64,000 nucleotides of DNA from Lomentospora prolificans. Taxonomy: Eukaryota > Ascomycota > Sordariomycetes > Microascales > Microascaceae. A program made the translations under genes and the position numbers. The stretch is taken from contig JARFXM010000008.1 in the NCBI GenBank assembly GCA_029532625.1, forward strand, positions 1,922,001-1,986,000. Direction: 5' to 3'. Shown here piece after piece: positions 1 to 12,685 of this stretch. Numbering within the stretch: position 1 is the first letter of the stretch; the number at the start of each line of letters is the position of its first letter. Below the pieces are notes generated by a model. The model did not search any database. It was given only the letters and a program-made list of their open reading frames with translations, and had not been told where the DNA came from.

Positions 1-292
1 TAGCCTGCTATCTCTTCCCTACTGCCCGCACCGAGCGTGCGCGATTGAATGCTGGAATCCAGATCGAACGTCCTGCTTGGCCTCCCAAAGTCCAGATATC
101 TGCTATCAACAAACTGACTGTCAGACATATAGGAGTATCATTCTCCACTACTTGTCATTGAGGGACTGGGAAGACTATTGCCGGCCTTCATATATTACTA
201 TCTGTATTGGTAAACCAAACTGCCGTCCCAGGCGTATGGCATCTTGTATGGTCCATTGGCCTCTGTGAGTTCGCCAGAGCAGTTTGATCACG

Positions 293-2508
293 ATGGCGAC
301 TATAGCCCTGACAAGGCCAATCCATCCCCATCGGCCAACCTCTGCCTCCGTCAGTACCATCGCCCCGTCCATAAATCTGGATGGTCACACCCCGTCTGAA
401 CCGCCATCTTCTTCCACCTCCCCTACCCCAGTTCCGAACAAGCACATCCCTACCTGCCCTCCTGGTCCTATTCCTCTCGATGACGAATGTGCCGATACCG
501 ACCAGCAAGCCTCGTCTCCCTCACATGAAACAGGGCTATATACCTCGTCTCCGCAGACTTCTCTTCTCTTCCCACCCGTCAACTACGGCTGCATCAAATC
601 CGGCACTCTTTCAATATATACGTTAAGCCCATCAGACCTCGTCGCCTCGTTAGAATACTCTTCACAGCAACCCCTACCCGATCCTGCCGACGTGTTCCCC
701 TGGTTCCACGGGGTCCATCCCCAAAACCATATACAGCAAACATTTTTCACAACACGCCACCGCGCCTCCCGTGCCACGCCGCAGTGCCTGCGCGGGGTCA
801 CAGTCGTCAAGGCCGATGGTGACTTGACAGTTTCGCGCCTGAAAGGCGCTATCTCTCCCGAAGAATTTATGCAACCCGGCTCGCCCGCCGAGTTCATCGA
901 TATTGATCCACGCGAAGGCTTCTCTGTGCGCAACTTCCATATTCAGGCTGCGAAAGCGGCCATGACATCCGACATCGTGGTGTATGGAGAGGACAACGAT
1001 AGTGTAACAAGGATAGGATGGACCGTTGCGAAAGCCCAGCGTAAATGGCGACAGGCACACGAACATGCGGGACAGCTACTGCCAGAGTATAATACATTCG
1101 TTTGCGTCTGTCCTTTCAACGAATTCGAAGAACATCATTACAACGCGGTTGCTGTTGACTCAAAGGGTAATGCAACCGGCAACGTGCTCGACTTTTTCAT
1201 CCAAGAACGGACGGAGATGTATTGCATGGCGAAAGCGAGTGAGATTTCCCACAATGTGTGGTTGGGTCCGACCCCGTACCCTTCTTCTGAGGAGGAGCAG
1301 GAATTCGACATCTTGATCGAGTGCAGCGACCTAGGCCATATCAATCCAACAGCCCTGCAAGCCGTTGCAGAGGGTAGTCAGGGGGCTACAGATCGGAAAC
1401 ACTTTGACTTTCCGTCGTCTGGAAGCATATTACCGCCCACCTGGTCTCATGCAGAGGCCGATGGTATCCTCGAGACTTGTAAATGGATATACCACCTCGC
1501 GCATGGAACGTACCCTCAAACCCTGGCCGAAACTCCGGTGGATGGCGAGCCAGATGATGGCAAGACCACAGACCCCAAGACACGACCGCTGAGGATCTTG
1601 CTTCACTGCGCCGATGGATATACAGAATCGACCATGCTAGCCATCGCTTATTTCAGTTATATCACCGGACGGCCTGTACCAGATGCCTGGCTAGCTCTGC
1701 ATACGGAGAAGGGACGCAATTTCTTTGCTTACCCTGCTGATGTAGCCCTTCTCTCAGCCCTTGCCCCCCGATTACTTCAAGAATCACCCGTCTCCTCATC
1801 CCTCAGCCTAACCGAGCTGACTGCGCTGGTAAAGGACGAGCCAGCTTGGTTCACGGGACTGGATGGATCTTTTCCAAGCAGGATCCTGGACTACATGTAC
1901 CTGGGAAATCTTGGCCACGCGAGTAATCCTGAGCTCCTCCGGGCTCTAGGAATCGGGCAAGTCCTTAGTGTCGGGGAAACAGCCCTATGGAGGGACGGTG
2001 AACGTGATAAATGGGGCGAAAACAACCTGTACACGGTTGAATGTGTCCAGGATAACGGAATCGACCCACTAACTGACGTGTTTGACCGGTGCTTGGAGTT
2101 TATAGGTGAGTGACAAACTCTGGTTTCCTCTCCCCCTCACCCTTTTTTACTGCGTAACCGTCAATCCCGAATGCAATGGACTCTAACGTACAATTAGATC
2201 ATGGCCGCCGCAATGGCACTGCGACTCTTGTTCATTGCCGTGTTGGGGTGTCTCGAAGTGCCACAATTTGCATCGCCGAGGTCATGCGCAGACTTGGATT
2301 GTCTTTCCCCCGCGCGTACTGTTTTGTGCGAGCACGCCGACTTAACGTCATTATCCAACCCCACCTACGGTTTGTCTATGAGCTCTTGAAATGGGAGGAG
2401 ACCCTGCACCCCCGAGAAGATGGCGGCTCGATACTGCAGCGCGAACTAGAATGGGCGGAAATTGCCCGTGAGATTGCTCTCATGAATCGGCCTTACGCAA
2501 ACCGGTGA
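293..2508 (+). CDS. PPS1: Dual-specificity protein phosphatase, Pps1 type
   Basis: Two exons, 293-2105 and 2198-2508, encode about 707 residues. The intron starts GTGAGT and ends CAATTAG, and the join turns ...LEFI into DHGRRNGTATLV in frame. The C-terminal phosphatase domain has the full Cys-x5-Arg loop HCRVGVSRSAT, with the predicted catalytic Cys at about residue 618. An earlier related loop, HCADGYTES (Cys about 439), has Glu where the catalytic Arg should be, so that domain looks non-catalytic. The N-terminal 80 residues are rich in Pro, Ser and Thr. In yeast, Pps1 is a dual-specificity phosphatase linked to cell-cycle control; the role here is inferred from family. I chose the ATG at 293; an in-frame TTG lies nine bases upstream. 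The gene converges on ATG18. Confidence 0.88.
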
Positions 2509-3090
2509 TGTAGGAACGCCAGCCACCATGCTGTCTCGATGGCTGGGAAAACCGCTGTTTTTCCTTTTCTGAATAACGAGTCATGACGCGATTATCTTAT
2601 GAAACGATGTTATTTTTTCTGTTCTTCTTCTGATTTTCTCATGGGTTCGGCGCCGATAGTCGTGGCTCAAGGCGTTATTATTTTTTCTCCATCTTCTCTT
2701 CCTGCTCGGTGTTACATAGTGAAGAGTCGAGGACCTTTTCTACGGATACAGCCCAGCGCCTACCCGCCTCTCTTGCAAAGGACTTGGTTCTTGCAATGAG
2801 TGATACTACTCTTGGCTTTAGCTTGTATCGTGTAGCCCGCGCCACCCCTGTAATGGATTGAATATAACGAAATGGACGCTTAGAACCTTTCTATTTTTGC
2901 AACTAGGTCACCAAAGGCGAGCGAATGACGTGGCCAGGATTTCTCCTTCGCCTGGATCGAGTAAAACAAATTCGGAAGTGTTATTAACTGCGACGAGTGG
3001 CCGACGACCTCATTGATAACCCCCAAGATGTAACGCCCAATTTACAACAACGAGCATGCATACGAAAAAAATGGAAACATTAATCGGGAC
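2509..3090. other. Intergenic 3' region between convergent PPS1 and ATG18
   Basis: This stretch should hold the 3' untranslated regions and transcription ends of the two convergent genes. It is AT-rich compared with the flanking coding sequence. I see no convincing coding frame or RNA gene. Confidence 0.5.
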
Positions 3091-4727
3091 TCATGATGCG
3101 TAGGGCAAAGCGTCGAGCTTGTCGTCACCGTCAAGGACGCTAGTTTTGGTTAGCCAAATAGGAACACAGGGGAGTGGACGTTGAAAGGCACCGGGAAAGA
3201 CGCACGAGAACCTCATAGTAAGGCGTCCTTCACCACCATTCTTCATATCAATCTCAAACACGTAAAAGCCACCGTCGCTCGTAATGACCATGACCTCAGG
3301 GCTGTTACTCCTCATCGCCACAACGCTCCTCAAAGGCCCCGTAGGGGTTGGCTGGACGGTACTTGCAGGTCGCGATTGTATGGAAGAACTAGCGGAAGAT
3401 TTTGGTATCTTGATGTAAGCAAAGTCTCTTTGAGGCTCCCACATCTCAGTCACGGTTTGCGGTAGGTACGAGCCTACCACACCAGCCACACTACGCCCCA
3501 TAATCTGGGAAGACCTGCGTAACATATTGCTGAATGATCCGCTCTGTCTTCTGGTTCTGTCGCCGGATAAACCCTCGGCGTTGGTGGCTGACGCTAGAAC
3601 GGGCTCGGTGGCATCGCTAGCAGGGGACCCGGTGGTACTGCCCGCTGGTGAGTCTGCCGAACTGTCATGGCTACGTGAACGGGACCATCGGTCGTATCTC
3701 GGTGAGGAAGGTGGCTCCGGTGAGCCAGACACGGTAGAGATCGAGCTCGCTTGGGTAGATTTGGAGGCTGCGGTATTGCCCAACCGGAAAATATGGACGG
3801 TATCGGATACTGAGGATACGCACAAAAGACTAGAGGTAGGGTTAAAGGACATGCTATAAATTGTCGATGGATAGGTGCCGCGTCTGAACTGGTACAATTT
3901 TTGGCCCCGAGGTACCGAAAAGACACGTATGATTGTCCCCATTTCGCTCGCGGTTGCTAGTAGGGTTCCTTCGCTATTTAGGGAGACACAGCACAAGGGG
4001 GATTTGTGTGCCTCGATGACATTGACAGCTTTGAGAGTCAGCGTATCAAATACGAGGACCTCCCCGGAGGTGGGCGGGATATATGTCGACAATGGCGGTG
4101 CATGAGAGGGCCTTTTGTCTCCTGTGTCCTCGCGAGGTTTCGGTAGAGGGTAGGCGAGGTAACAGTTCTGAGACGAAGGGGATAGGGCGCAGATAGCGGT
4201 GGGGTTGGGTGAAGTAGGGATCGTATAGAGGAGTGACATGTTTGAAATATCGTAGAGGTAGATCTCATCCTCGAGCACGACAGCAAGTCGTTTGCGGTTA
4301 AGGCGGACGGCAAGGACGGCGGAAGGAAAAGTGAGCTCGCAGATTACCGATGACCTCTAACTCAAGAGTTAGGGAGGAAGAAAGGAAAAACGGGCACTTA
4401 AAAGCAGGCTCGCTAACCTTTGTATTTTGTATTATCAAATGTCTCGGGGAGAGTATTATGGCCACAAGCGATGTGGAGAAGAGCATCTCGATAATAGCAA
4501 TGTTTCCATCGTCGCTGCTGAATATCTTGGAAAACGGATCGGTATGAAATATTCGAAACCCTTTTGACGTACCTAGAGTACTCGCCGGTCGCCAGGTTCT
4601 AGGTTAATCCAAGCTTCTTCTGAGAGGGAAAAAGACATGAAAGGGCGGCGCTGCGCAACTTACCGACCGCCAGGCAACTATGGTCTTGGTTGAATGTAAT
4701 GAAGTTGAGCGCCGGATTCACCGTCAT
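3091..4727 (-). CDS. ATG18: Autophagy-related PROPPIN Atg18
   Basis: Three exons on the minus strand, 4727-4664, 4572-4418 and 4356-3091, give about 494 residues. The donors are GTAAGT and GTTAGC. The joins rebuild the conserved N-terminus with FNQDHSCLAVG, TSKGFRIFHTDPFSKIFSS, MLFSTSLVAIILSPRHLII and ELTFPSAVLAVRLNRKRL. The phosphoinositide-binding motif FRRG lies at about residues 230-233. A long Ser/Pro-rich insertion at about residues 275-380 ends in a stretch containing SYLPQTVTEMWEPQRDFA, matching the large loop of the sixth blade in this beta-propeller family. Atg18 binds PtdIns3P and PtdIns(3,5)P2 on autophagic and vacuolar membranes and works with Atg2. The short first exon was placed by frame continuity and family resemblance. 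Confidence 0.92.
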
Positions 4728-5770
4728 GGCGACGAAAAGAAGCCTGAGACGGCCGTGAGCACGCAAGGCTATGCCGAGACAAACGGGGTTATACGGCGCT
4801 AGGTTTCGGTTGCTGATATGCCAGTACACTTCCCATCGACTTAGTGTAGCTGTAGTTTGTCCACTCGTACGCTTCAAGAAGCCGACTTACCAAGGTGCAG
4901 ACAGCTTGGAGGTGTTGCAACGAGGATAAGGAGCTCCATATGGCACCCCGCCTATATCCAGCCACAGTAACTTTGTCATCATAGCGGGGGTATCAGGAGC
5001 GAGGCGCACACCGACAGGTATTATCGTTATTCTCACATGCACAACCCACCTCAAACTTCCTGATTCAATGCAGGGCATACATAATAATTCCTCCGACCCC
5101 GCTGTGCATATTCATATACATCATTGATCACAGAAAACGGCGAGCACCCCAGAACTTACCCGAAAGAGTGGACAGCGACCAATTCCACGGCACCGTATCA
5201 TTTTTTTTTCCCTCAATAGGGGACATTTTGCTCTTAATACCAGAATATCCTTGAACGGTGGATTCGGGGAGCGTTGATAAAAATGACTGCAGAACGCGAA
5301 GCACGGAACGCTAGCTAGAATGGTAATTGAGACTCGCCCCAAGACATATATACCAGGGTATGATCAATGCTTAATCCATATTACCTGGGATTCCTGAAGA
5401 GCCCTCTTTGCCAATGGCGCTTCGGACCTTCTGTCGTGGACTTGCGTGCACTTAGACGTTGACTTCGCTGCGATAATTCGGGCCCTCCACGCGCCAACGG
5501 GCTAGGAAGAAGTAAATATTTTACGACGATAAAAAACAGACCGGGGAGAGCTTAGAAATACGACGATTAACCACCCCATGGCAAGACATACAGGAATTTG
5601 AGATCTAATGGCTAGACAAAGCAGCGTTCTGAGAGTGAACCGGGTTGCTCGTCCTCCCTGGATGACTGGGTGGTACCATACCAGGGTTTCACTCTTTGGG
5701 CCTCTCTGCCCCCAGTCATGGGTTAGCCTTGATTGCTCTCCCGAACCTGAAAACTCTCCTTTGTGGCACT
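4728..5770. other. Region between ATG18 start and the end of the upstream minus-strand gene
   Basis: About 1 kb that must contain the ATG18 promoter and the 3' end of the next gene. Only short, unremarkable open frames occur on either strand. No RNA gene was recognised. Confidence 0.4.
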
Positions 5771-7206
5771 TTAGCCATCCCCAGGGGCGGACTCCCACTG
5801 GGAGTTAACAGCGTCGGAAAAAAATGGCACCCCTCCCCTCACTTGGCGGTCAGGGTTGTGGATTTCTCTCTCAACGATGACTTTGAAGAACTGTGCAACT
5901 TGTTGTAGGGCAACATGCTGGATCTCAGGTACCCCGAGAAGGTTGAATAGAGATTGGGCGTCGATTAGCTGCTTGGCAATCACAGAGTCTGGTTGACAAT
6001 AAGTCCGAATGCCCATTGCTCTAGCGTTGGTCTTCATAGAATGAAGGAGACCGGTGAGGTCTGCCTGGTTGACTTGCTGCCGCCCAGAAAATTGAAATTC
6101 GCGAGAGTGGAGGCGTATAAGTTCGATTTGAGTTTCTAGATCAAAACGAAAGCCGGAGACCTTCGGTCGCCCCTTCTGACACCAGGCATCGGTAACCTTC
6201 TTGAACTTGGCTGCATCAAGGCGGCCATTGTTAAACTGGATCGTTATGTACCCATGCATGGCGCAGCTGAGATAAAACTCGAGTTCGCAATATAGCAGGC
6301 TCTGTTCCCGAGGGCTTAGGGAGGTAGTGATACTATGATTTGGCGGGCTCCCCTTTCTTCCCACGCCGAATTTATAGCTTGGTGTCGTCTAGAAATGATA
6401 ATAGTTAGCTAGGAACAGTCCATACACGGGACCGCTGGCATTCAATCGGTTCCAAGGGTAAATGTTCAACCCCGATAGAGCAAACAAACCATATCTTTCG
6501 CAATATCCTTTAGGGTCTCAAAGAGGGACCTCTTGTGATTAGTCTTTTTATTCTCGGGAGTTCTTCCTGTTCGTTCAAGCCATCCATTGTCCCCTATCAT
6601 AACCTTCTCACCTTTCTTTGATGGCGCACACCCCATATCGGTGGTGAAGAACGGAGTCAATGGCGAGTACAAAGGCTCGCCCTCCGACTCTGTAGTCGAT
6701 ACCCACTGTTCAGGCCCACTTGCTTCAGCTCTATTCGAAAGGCCATAATTCGACGAGTTGTCATGCCCTCTCTGGATGCGGCTATCCCACTCGCAGTAAG
6801 CTTGAATAACGGGACTCACAGGGACATCTTCGGAGAAGCCAGATGTATAGGGAGAGATTCTCAAGTGGTGGGTGGGAATTGTTGAGTCGCCCTCTGCTGA
6901 GTATGCAGATGCCGAATCCTAGTCGGCAGCTGCTGCAATGGGCATTTGCCTACTGGTAGTCGGAGATTCCTCTGCGGCTTGTCCACTCATGTTACACCCT
7001 TTAGGTGACATGATCTTCTTGCTTTCGTTAGCAACAGTAGTAGACAGAAACCCCGGAAGCCTTTTCTCAGTGATGCTTTTCTGGACATAGGAATGGATTT
7101 CTTGGCCTTGTGACGGCGAAGATTGCTTATTAAGAAGCGGCCGTGGGGGCGAGTTTCCAACTTCTTCACGCCGTGCAAAGGATGATAGGTGTGGTCTTGT
7201 AGACAT
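5771..7206 (-). CDS. Conserved fungal protein of unknown function; in-frame TAG in the reading frame
   Basis: Read on the minus strand from the ATG at 7206 (MSTRPHLSSFARREEV). One frame runs to 6490, then a GTTTGT...TTCTAG intron (6489-6389) leads to a last exon, 6388-5771. The splice rebuilds KDIAKDMTTPSYKFGVGRKG. Recognisable segments are THHLRISPYTSGF, IGDNGWLERTGRTPENKK, SLSPREQSLLYCELEFYLS and CQPDSVIAKQLIDAQSLFN. I believe these occur in a widespread ascomycete family, but I know no function. The frame is broken once, by TAG at 6921-6919 between AAAAD and DSASAYSAEGD. Either this is a nonsense change, or a short intron starting GTAGGC and ending ACTCAG (57 nt, a multiple of three) removes it. 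Without the stop the product would be about 444 residues. Confidence 0.7.
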
Positions 7207-9702
7207 GGTTGCGTGGAGAGCGTTGTGGCTCGGCGTATTGGGCGAGTTCGCTGGGATGGATATTTCAGATGGGCTCCTGAGACAGCCCTTGCCGTGTTGA
7301 ATGGGAGGTGGCGACGCGCTAAGTCGAGGTTAAAAAAGCCGAACGCGTTCTAATATAGGTCGTATATGAACACAGACCGTACCTTTTTGTAGATCTAATG
7401 CGTTGTTCGGGAGATGGCGGCTGGGTTCTCGTCCGCCTAGAAACGGGGATAAAATCACCACCTATGTGGTCCAGTAGGTCATCAGACATGGCCTCGCGCC
7501 AGTCCATAGGCTCGTGAAAGCCTCTGTTATATCTTGATGATCACGTTGTTTTGCGCGTCTAAAACAGGAACGACGTGAATATCTTGGCAAATGAAGGGAC
7601 GGCGTAGGCGAAGAAGGTAGACTTACATACTGGTTCAAAATTATGCTGAAACGAGAAGCGAATAGTCATGGTAGTAGAGGAGGTGGAGGCAGTCTGTGGG
7701 TTTATTGAAAGAGATAATCACATTAGGCGAGGACGAGGTTTCGCGGAAGCAACTGTAGGAGGTGCCGAAGAGAGGGTTCGAAAACGAAGACGGCTTCTAG
7801 GCGCTGCCGGGATGTCACCTTCCTGTTGGGTCGGAGGCTGGGGATTGGAGGAAGGGTAGAACAGAGGCTGAGTATGAAGATGGATCACTCAGCCCAACGC
7901 CAGCTGTTACTACAATTCTGACCTACCAAAGGAATATATGAGTAGTTGTTTAGGTTTTAGTCGGAGAATGCCTTAAAGGTAAACTGATGCCATGAGAGGC
8001 AATGGGGTTTCAATATCCACAAAGGGTCTTTAATTGCAGTCCTAAATATTCGGCGCAGCCAACAAACGGATGTACACAAAGGAGGTAAACTAGCAGTATA
8101 GATGAATTGATAAATCTTCTTTGAGACCACTTTGGAAGGGGTTTGAGGCCAGATGGTATCGCTCTCGATTCCCTCAGAGACTGGGTTAAAGAAAAAAGAA
8201 AAGAAAAATAAAAACGAAGCGTGTCGCGGCGGGCCCGCATAATTACCTCGCAGCCAAGCCGAAGCAGGAAAAAAAAAGTACACGAGGCGGAAACTCTCGA
8301 ACAAGCCTGCCTTGCTGATATGTAGAAGAGCACACTACGCGATAGACCAGTAGCTGATCTTGGTGGCACGGGGACGTTGCGTCTCGAGCGAGCCTTACAA
8401 TTGTAGAGAAGCCGGGCGTGTGCCCTACGGCCTACCGTGGTAGGTGAAATAGGAAGAAATCCATTTATAGTCATCCAGCCAGAACATAACGTTTACAGCC
8501 TAGAGGGCCGCTACATCTGTACGCCGAATAGCGATTTTAGATGAGCATTTTCAGGGTCTCCATATTAATCAATGGACGGAATGAATGTCCTTGACTGTGA
8601 CGGAGTGGGAACACTTTCAAACTGTGATATTATTACTAAGCCGACTGAGTGGGAGACTCGGATGACATCCTGGCAATTGAGCAGCAAGAGCAGGCAAGTC
8701 CCCTTACTATGTACCGCTAGCCCAGCCGTTGATGCTGATTGTCCGATTGGGAGCTGGGGGGTTTCTACGCACCCGGAGCTCATGTTCGGTGCCACCCCCA
8801 ACGGTCAAACGAACCCACCTTGCGCATCCATGCATGTAAGCTCAACTATGGTGGGTTGTGGGCCTGGAAGACCCTTGCTCGCATTTTGCCACGCACGAGG
8901 TACTGGTGTGGTTCAACCTGCGAGGGATGGAAGACATGCTTGGCATGTTCAGCAACCCCATACCCCACATTGAGCCACTAGTCAGGATTCTGGGGCTTTT
9001 ACTGGCCGGAACGCCTTCTAATCGATCGGCCCCACAAGGATAAGACTCCCGATTTTCTTAACCGACGACGTGTGCCGATTCTACTACCCGAATGCTAATG
9101 GAATAAAAGTAGGGACGACAAGATGGCGCACACAGTCCACCCCCACCGTCGTCGGGCGCCCTGGTCGGCTCTCTTTACTACGCGGCGCTGTATTTAGCGC
9201 TCCTCCTTTGAAAAATCCGTGATTGTGGACAGTTCGGCGTTCCTGATCCCATCTTGTGACCCCGAAACCCGACTTGGGACCAATACCCATCGCTCTGATT
9301 CTTCAAGAAGTGGACCCTCGCGCTTCTTGTTCGGTTGCCATTCTTTGCTAGCTCCGCTCCTCTTGGAGTAGCTGGGGTTCGACTTTCCCGAGTCTTATGC
9401 CGCCCACCTCTAGGCTTCTCCGCAGCTCCTGGTGCGACTTTGGCCACTCAATTGCCCACTGCTGAAAGCTTTCTTTCGTCTCATGCCCGAGCCTCCGGAG
9501 TTTCTATATTACTCTAGGCGCGTCCCCTTCGACGATTCCTCAAATCCTCAACCTTTAGAACAATTCCCACTCCCCATCAAGACAACCATAGCTTTGGATC
9601 CTCTCCTTGCATCGGTATAGACTCCCTCTGACTCGCGCATCTATCCTCCCCCCCGCGCCCCTTTCTTTACATAAGCGCGCGTTTCACGCATCCGCACCAA
9701 AA
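7207..9702. other. Gene-poor intergenic region
   Basis: About 2.5 kb between the divergent gene of unknown function (-) and the FAD monooxygenase (+). The open frames here are short, low in complexity or shadows of each other (for example 8010-8474 on the minus strand), and none shows a known domain. The last 100 bases before 9703 are open in the frame of the monooxygenase (see findings). Confidence 0.4.
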
Positions 9703-11843
9703 ATGGCTACCACAATAGACGGACACTATGACATCGGTAAAGAGAAACCCAGCCTACCCCGTGGAGATATTATCACAAGGTCCCTGAACCTGGCCTACTA
9801 ACGCCTCGTCTGCTCGTTAGTCATTGTCGGAGCTGGTCCCGTCGGACTTATGCTCTCTACTTGCCTGGCGCGCTGGGGTTATAAAATAAAGCACATCGAC
9901 AACCGTCCGGAACCAACACCCACCGGTAGAGCGGATGGCATTCAGCCGAGGTCTCTCGACCTTCTGCGAAACATGGGTCTCAAGCGCGCTCTCATGAAGT
10001 TCAAGCCCGCTAAGGTTTATGAGGTAGCCTTTTGGGACCCTCCTACCCACGCTAGCACGGACGGGATTGTCCGAACTGGAACTTGGGCCAGCTGCCCAAA
10101 CTTCATTGATGCGCGTTACCCCTTCACTTCTCTAGTCCATCAGGGTCGCATCGAATCTATCTTTATCGATGACCTTCACGAAAACGGTGTCGAGATCCAG
10201 CGACCTTGGACGATCACGGGATTTACGTCCGAAGGGAACAGTGGCTCTGAGTACCCGGTCGAAGTGCAACTACAGCATGTTGATGGCAGCGCCCGAGAGA
10301 CCGTCAGGGCTAAATACCTCTTTGGAGGTGAGGGAGCTCGATCATTCATCAGAGAGAAACTCGGCATTGCGGTCAGACACAAGGACCCCATCGAGCATGT
10401 TTGGGGTGTGATGGACGGCGTGGTTAAGACCGACTTCCCCGACATCAAGGTAAGATATATCCAATACGGCCATTGCAAAGATAAATGTCTAATATCGTAC
10501 CCGGTTGATTAGATGAAATGTACGATCCACAGCCGACACGGATCGATCATGATCATTCCGCGTGAGGATAATATGGTACGCCTCTACATCCAGATTGCGT
10601 CGTCAAACGAGCCAGACTTCAATCCGCGAAAGACTGCGACTGCCGAAGAGGTGCAGGCCTCCGCCAAGAAGATCCTTCAGCCCTATTCCATTGAGTGGGA
10701 ATCAGTGGTTTGGTATTCGGTTTATCCCATCGGTCAGGGTATCTCGGATCGATACACCCTGGACAACCGGGTCTTCTTGGGTGGCGATGCGTGTCACACG
10801 CACAGCGTAAGTACACATTCCCGAATCTGGCCTTGAATTGGCGTCAATATACTAGATGGCTAACGTTTGCCTTTTGAAACCTATAGCCGAAGGCTGGACA
10901 AGGCATGAACACGGCATTCCTCGATGCTGTGAACTTGGCCTGGAAAATCCATCACGTGGAGCAGAAATTTGCCTCTAGGGATGTACTGGTTACTTATGAA
11001 TCGGAGCGCAAGGAAGTTGCCGAGACACTCCTGTCCTTTGACAACAAGTATGCCAAGCTATTCTCGCAGAGGGCCCCGGAAGCCCAGGAAGTCGAGGCTG
11101 CTGCACAGACGGAAGAACGCTCGATTGATGATAACGAATTCGTCAAGACCTTCAAGGAGAGTTGCGAATTCACTAGCGGTTACGGAGTTGCGTACGGAGC
11201 CAACCTGCTGAATTGGTCACCATCGCACCCCGCCCAGTCTCACCTTCTCAATCCTAAGGGCACGAAGCTACGGACAGGCCGCATCATGGCTAATGCGGAC
11301 GTCACGAGAGTCGTGGATGCTAACGTCATCCATCTGGAGCACGCCATTCCGTTCAACGGTTCGTTCCGCATCCTCGTATTTGCCGGCAACCCCTCCACAA
11401 ACCAGAAAGCGTTGCAAGACTTCGCTCGTGCCTTGGAGCGCAAGTCCTCTTTCTTTACTACCTACAAGAGGCCAGATGAAGCGACTGTATCGCACCATGA
11501 GAAGCACAACCCCCACAGTCTCCTCTACACTTTCTGCACTATCTTCGCCGGCAAGAGGAGCGCGATTGAGATCACGAGGGACGTCCCAGGCGTGCTGGCT
11601 CGGTATAGGGACAACATCTACGCGGACGATAGGTGGGACAGGCGAGTCCCTGACGCCAAGGCTGCAGCTCATGCGAAGATGGGTTTGGATGAGGAGCGTG
11701 GTGGAGTCGTGGTTGTGCGACCAGACGGCTATGTAAGCGCGGTAGTAAGCCTGGTTGAGGGTACTGCTACGGCGGATGCACTTAACGAGTACTTTGGAGC
11801 CTTCAGCACGACGAAGCTTGGAGACGTCATGGCTCAATTATAG
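9703..11843 (+). CDS. FAD-dependent aromatic-ring monooxygenase, phenol 2-monooxygenase type
   Basis: Four exons, 9703-9736, 9821-10449, 10513-10806 and 10887-11843, give about 637 residues. The first intron has a textbook branch point (TACTAAC). The first join creates the dinucleotide-binding motif DIVIVGAGPVGLM at the N-terminus. DGIQPRSLDLLRNMG follows, then the second FAD motif RVFLGGDACHTHSPKAGQGM at the exon 3/4 join. The C-terminal third matches the thioredoxin-like domain of phenol hydroxylases. Members of this family hydroxylate phenols or related aromatics with NAD(P)H and O2; the substrate here cannot be told. The usual GxDGxxSxVR motif reads GGEGARSFIR, with Glu for Asp. It stands alone, with no catabolic cluster around it. 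Confidence 0.87.
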
Positions 11844-12685
11844 AACGAGAATCCCGTTAGCCTGGTCTTATCGGAACAGCGGCATGCATTGTTTTAGTTT
11901 CGTTTTCTGTACATGGTAGTAGATATAGTCAATACTCTCGCGTTTCAAATAGATTGTAACTATTGTTTAAAAACAACTCCAGAATTGCCTCCTCTTACTG
12001 TAGATGCAGCAATGAAGACTTTTATTGATGGAGTTTATTTGACAACGAGGTGACTTCTCATTTATTGTCGATCTTTGTTTAGACTGTGCGCTGATGCTCG
12101 AAGCTCGAGAAAACGGTAGCAAGGGTTCGGTGTATTATATAAGCAATATAGGCCCTGAGAACCTTACCAGTCATCTCATCTTGTTCCTTCCATCTTTAAT
12201 TGAAGCTCTTAACAAAATTTCCCAATAACTTGAACTGCATCTGAACTCAACTTGCGACTGGGCTGCATGTCCCTATCTCGTATCATCAAAGCATATGAAA
12301 TAGTCTATGAACCTCCTGCGCGAACCCGTCTCCAGCCTTTCTCTCCCTCTCCCTCTCTGAATACTTGCCTGTCCATCTGCAAGAGTCCAAGCGAGAGGTG
12401 CATGTGCAAACGGCAGGAACCACCGCTCCTCCTCGCTTCACCACTCATGTAATCTCTAGCGCTATTCGAGGAGCTTCTTATTGTTTCTTGAGGCTGCTCG
12501 GGTCAGTGAATAACCAAACAGTAACCCGCCCCTCCCCCTTCTCACCTTGTCCCTTCCCAGAGTCTCTTTCGACCTTGATCGCCCCTCATCGTCCCTCCTG
12601 CTCTGTGACCGGTTCCCATATTCATTCCTAGCCCTCATTCTCCGATTTGAAACAATCACCATGAAATATCTGTGCTTGCTTCGCG
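11844..12685. other. Intergenic region upstream of the SUMO protease gene
   Basis: Contains the 3' region of the monooxygenase gene and the promoter and pyrimidine-rich leader of the protease gene. CT-rich stretches near 12340-12360 and 12525-12600 are typical of fungal promoters. No gene was seen. Confidence 0.4.

Noticed and set aside
7319..8474. Minus-strand frames in the 7.3-8.5 kb spacer
   Set aside because: Low-complexity, overlapping one another in different phases, with no motif or credible splice structure.
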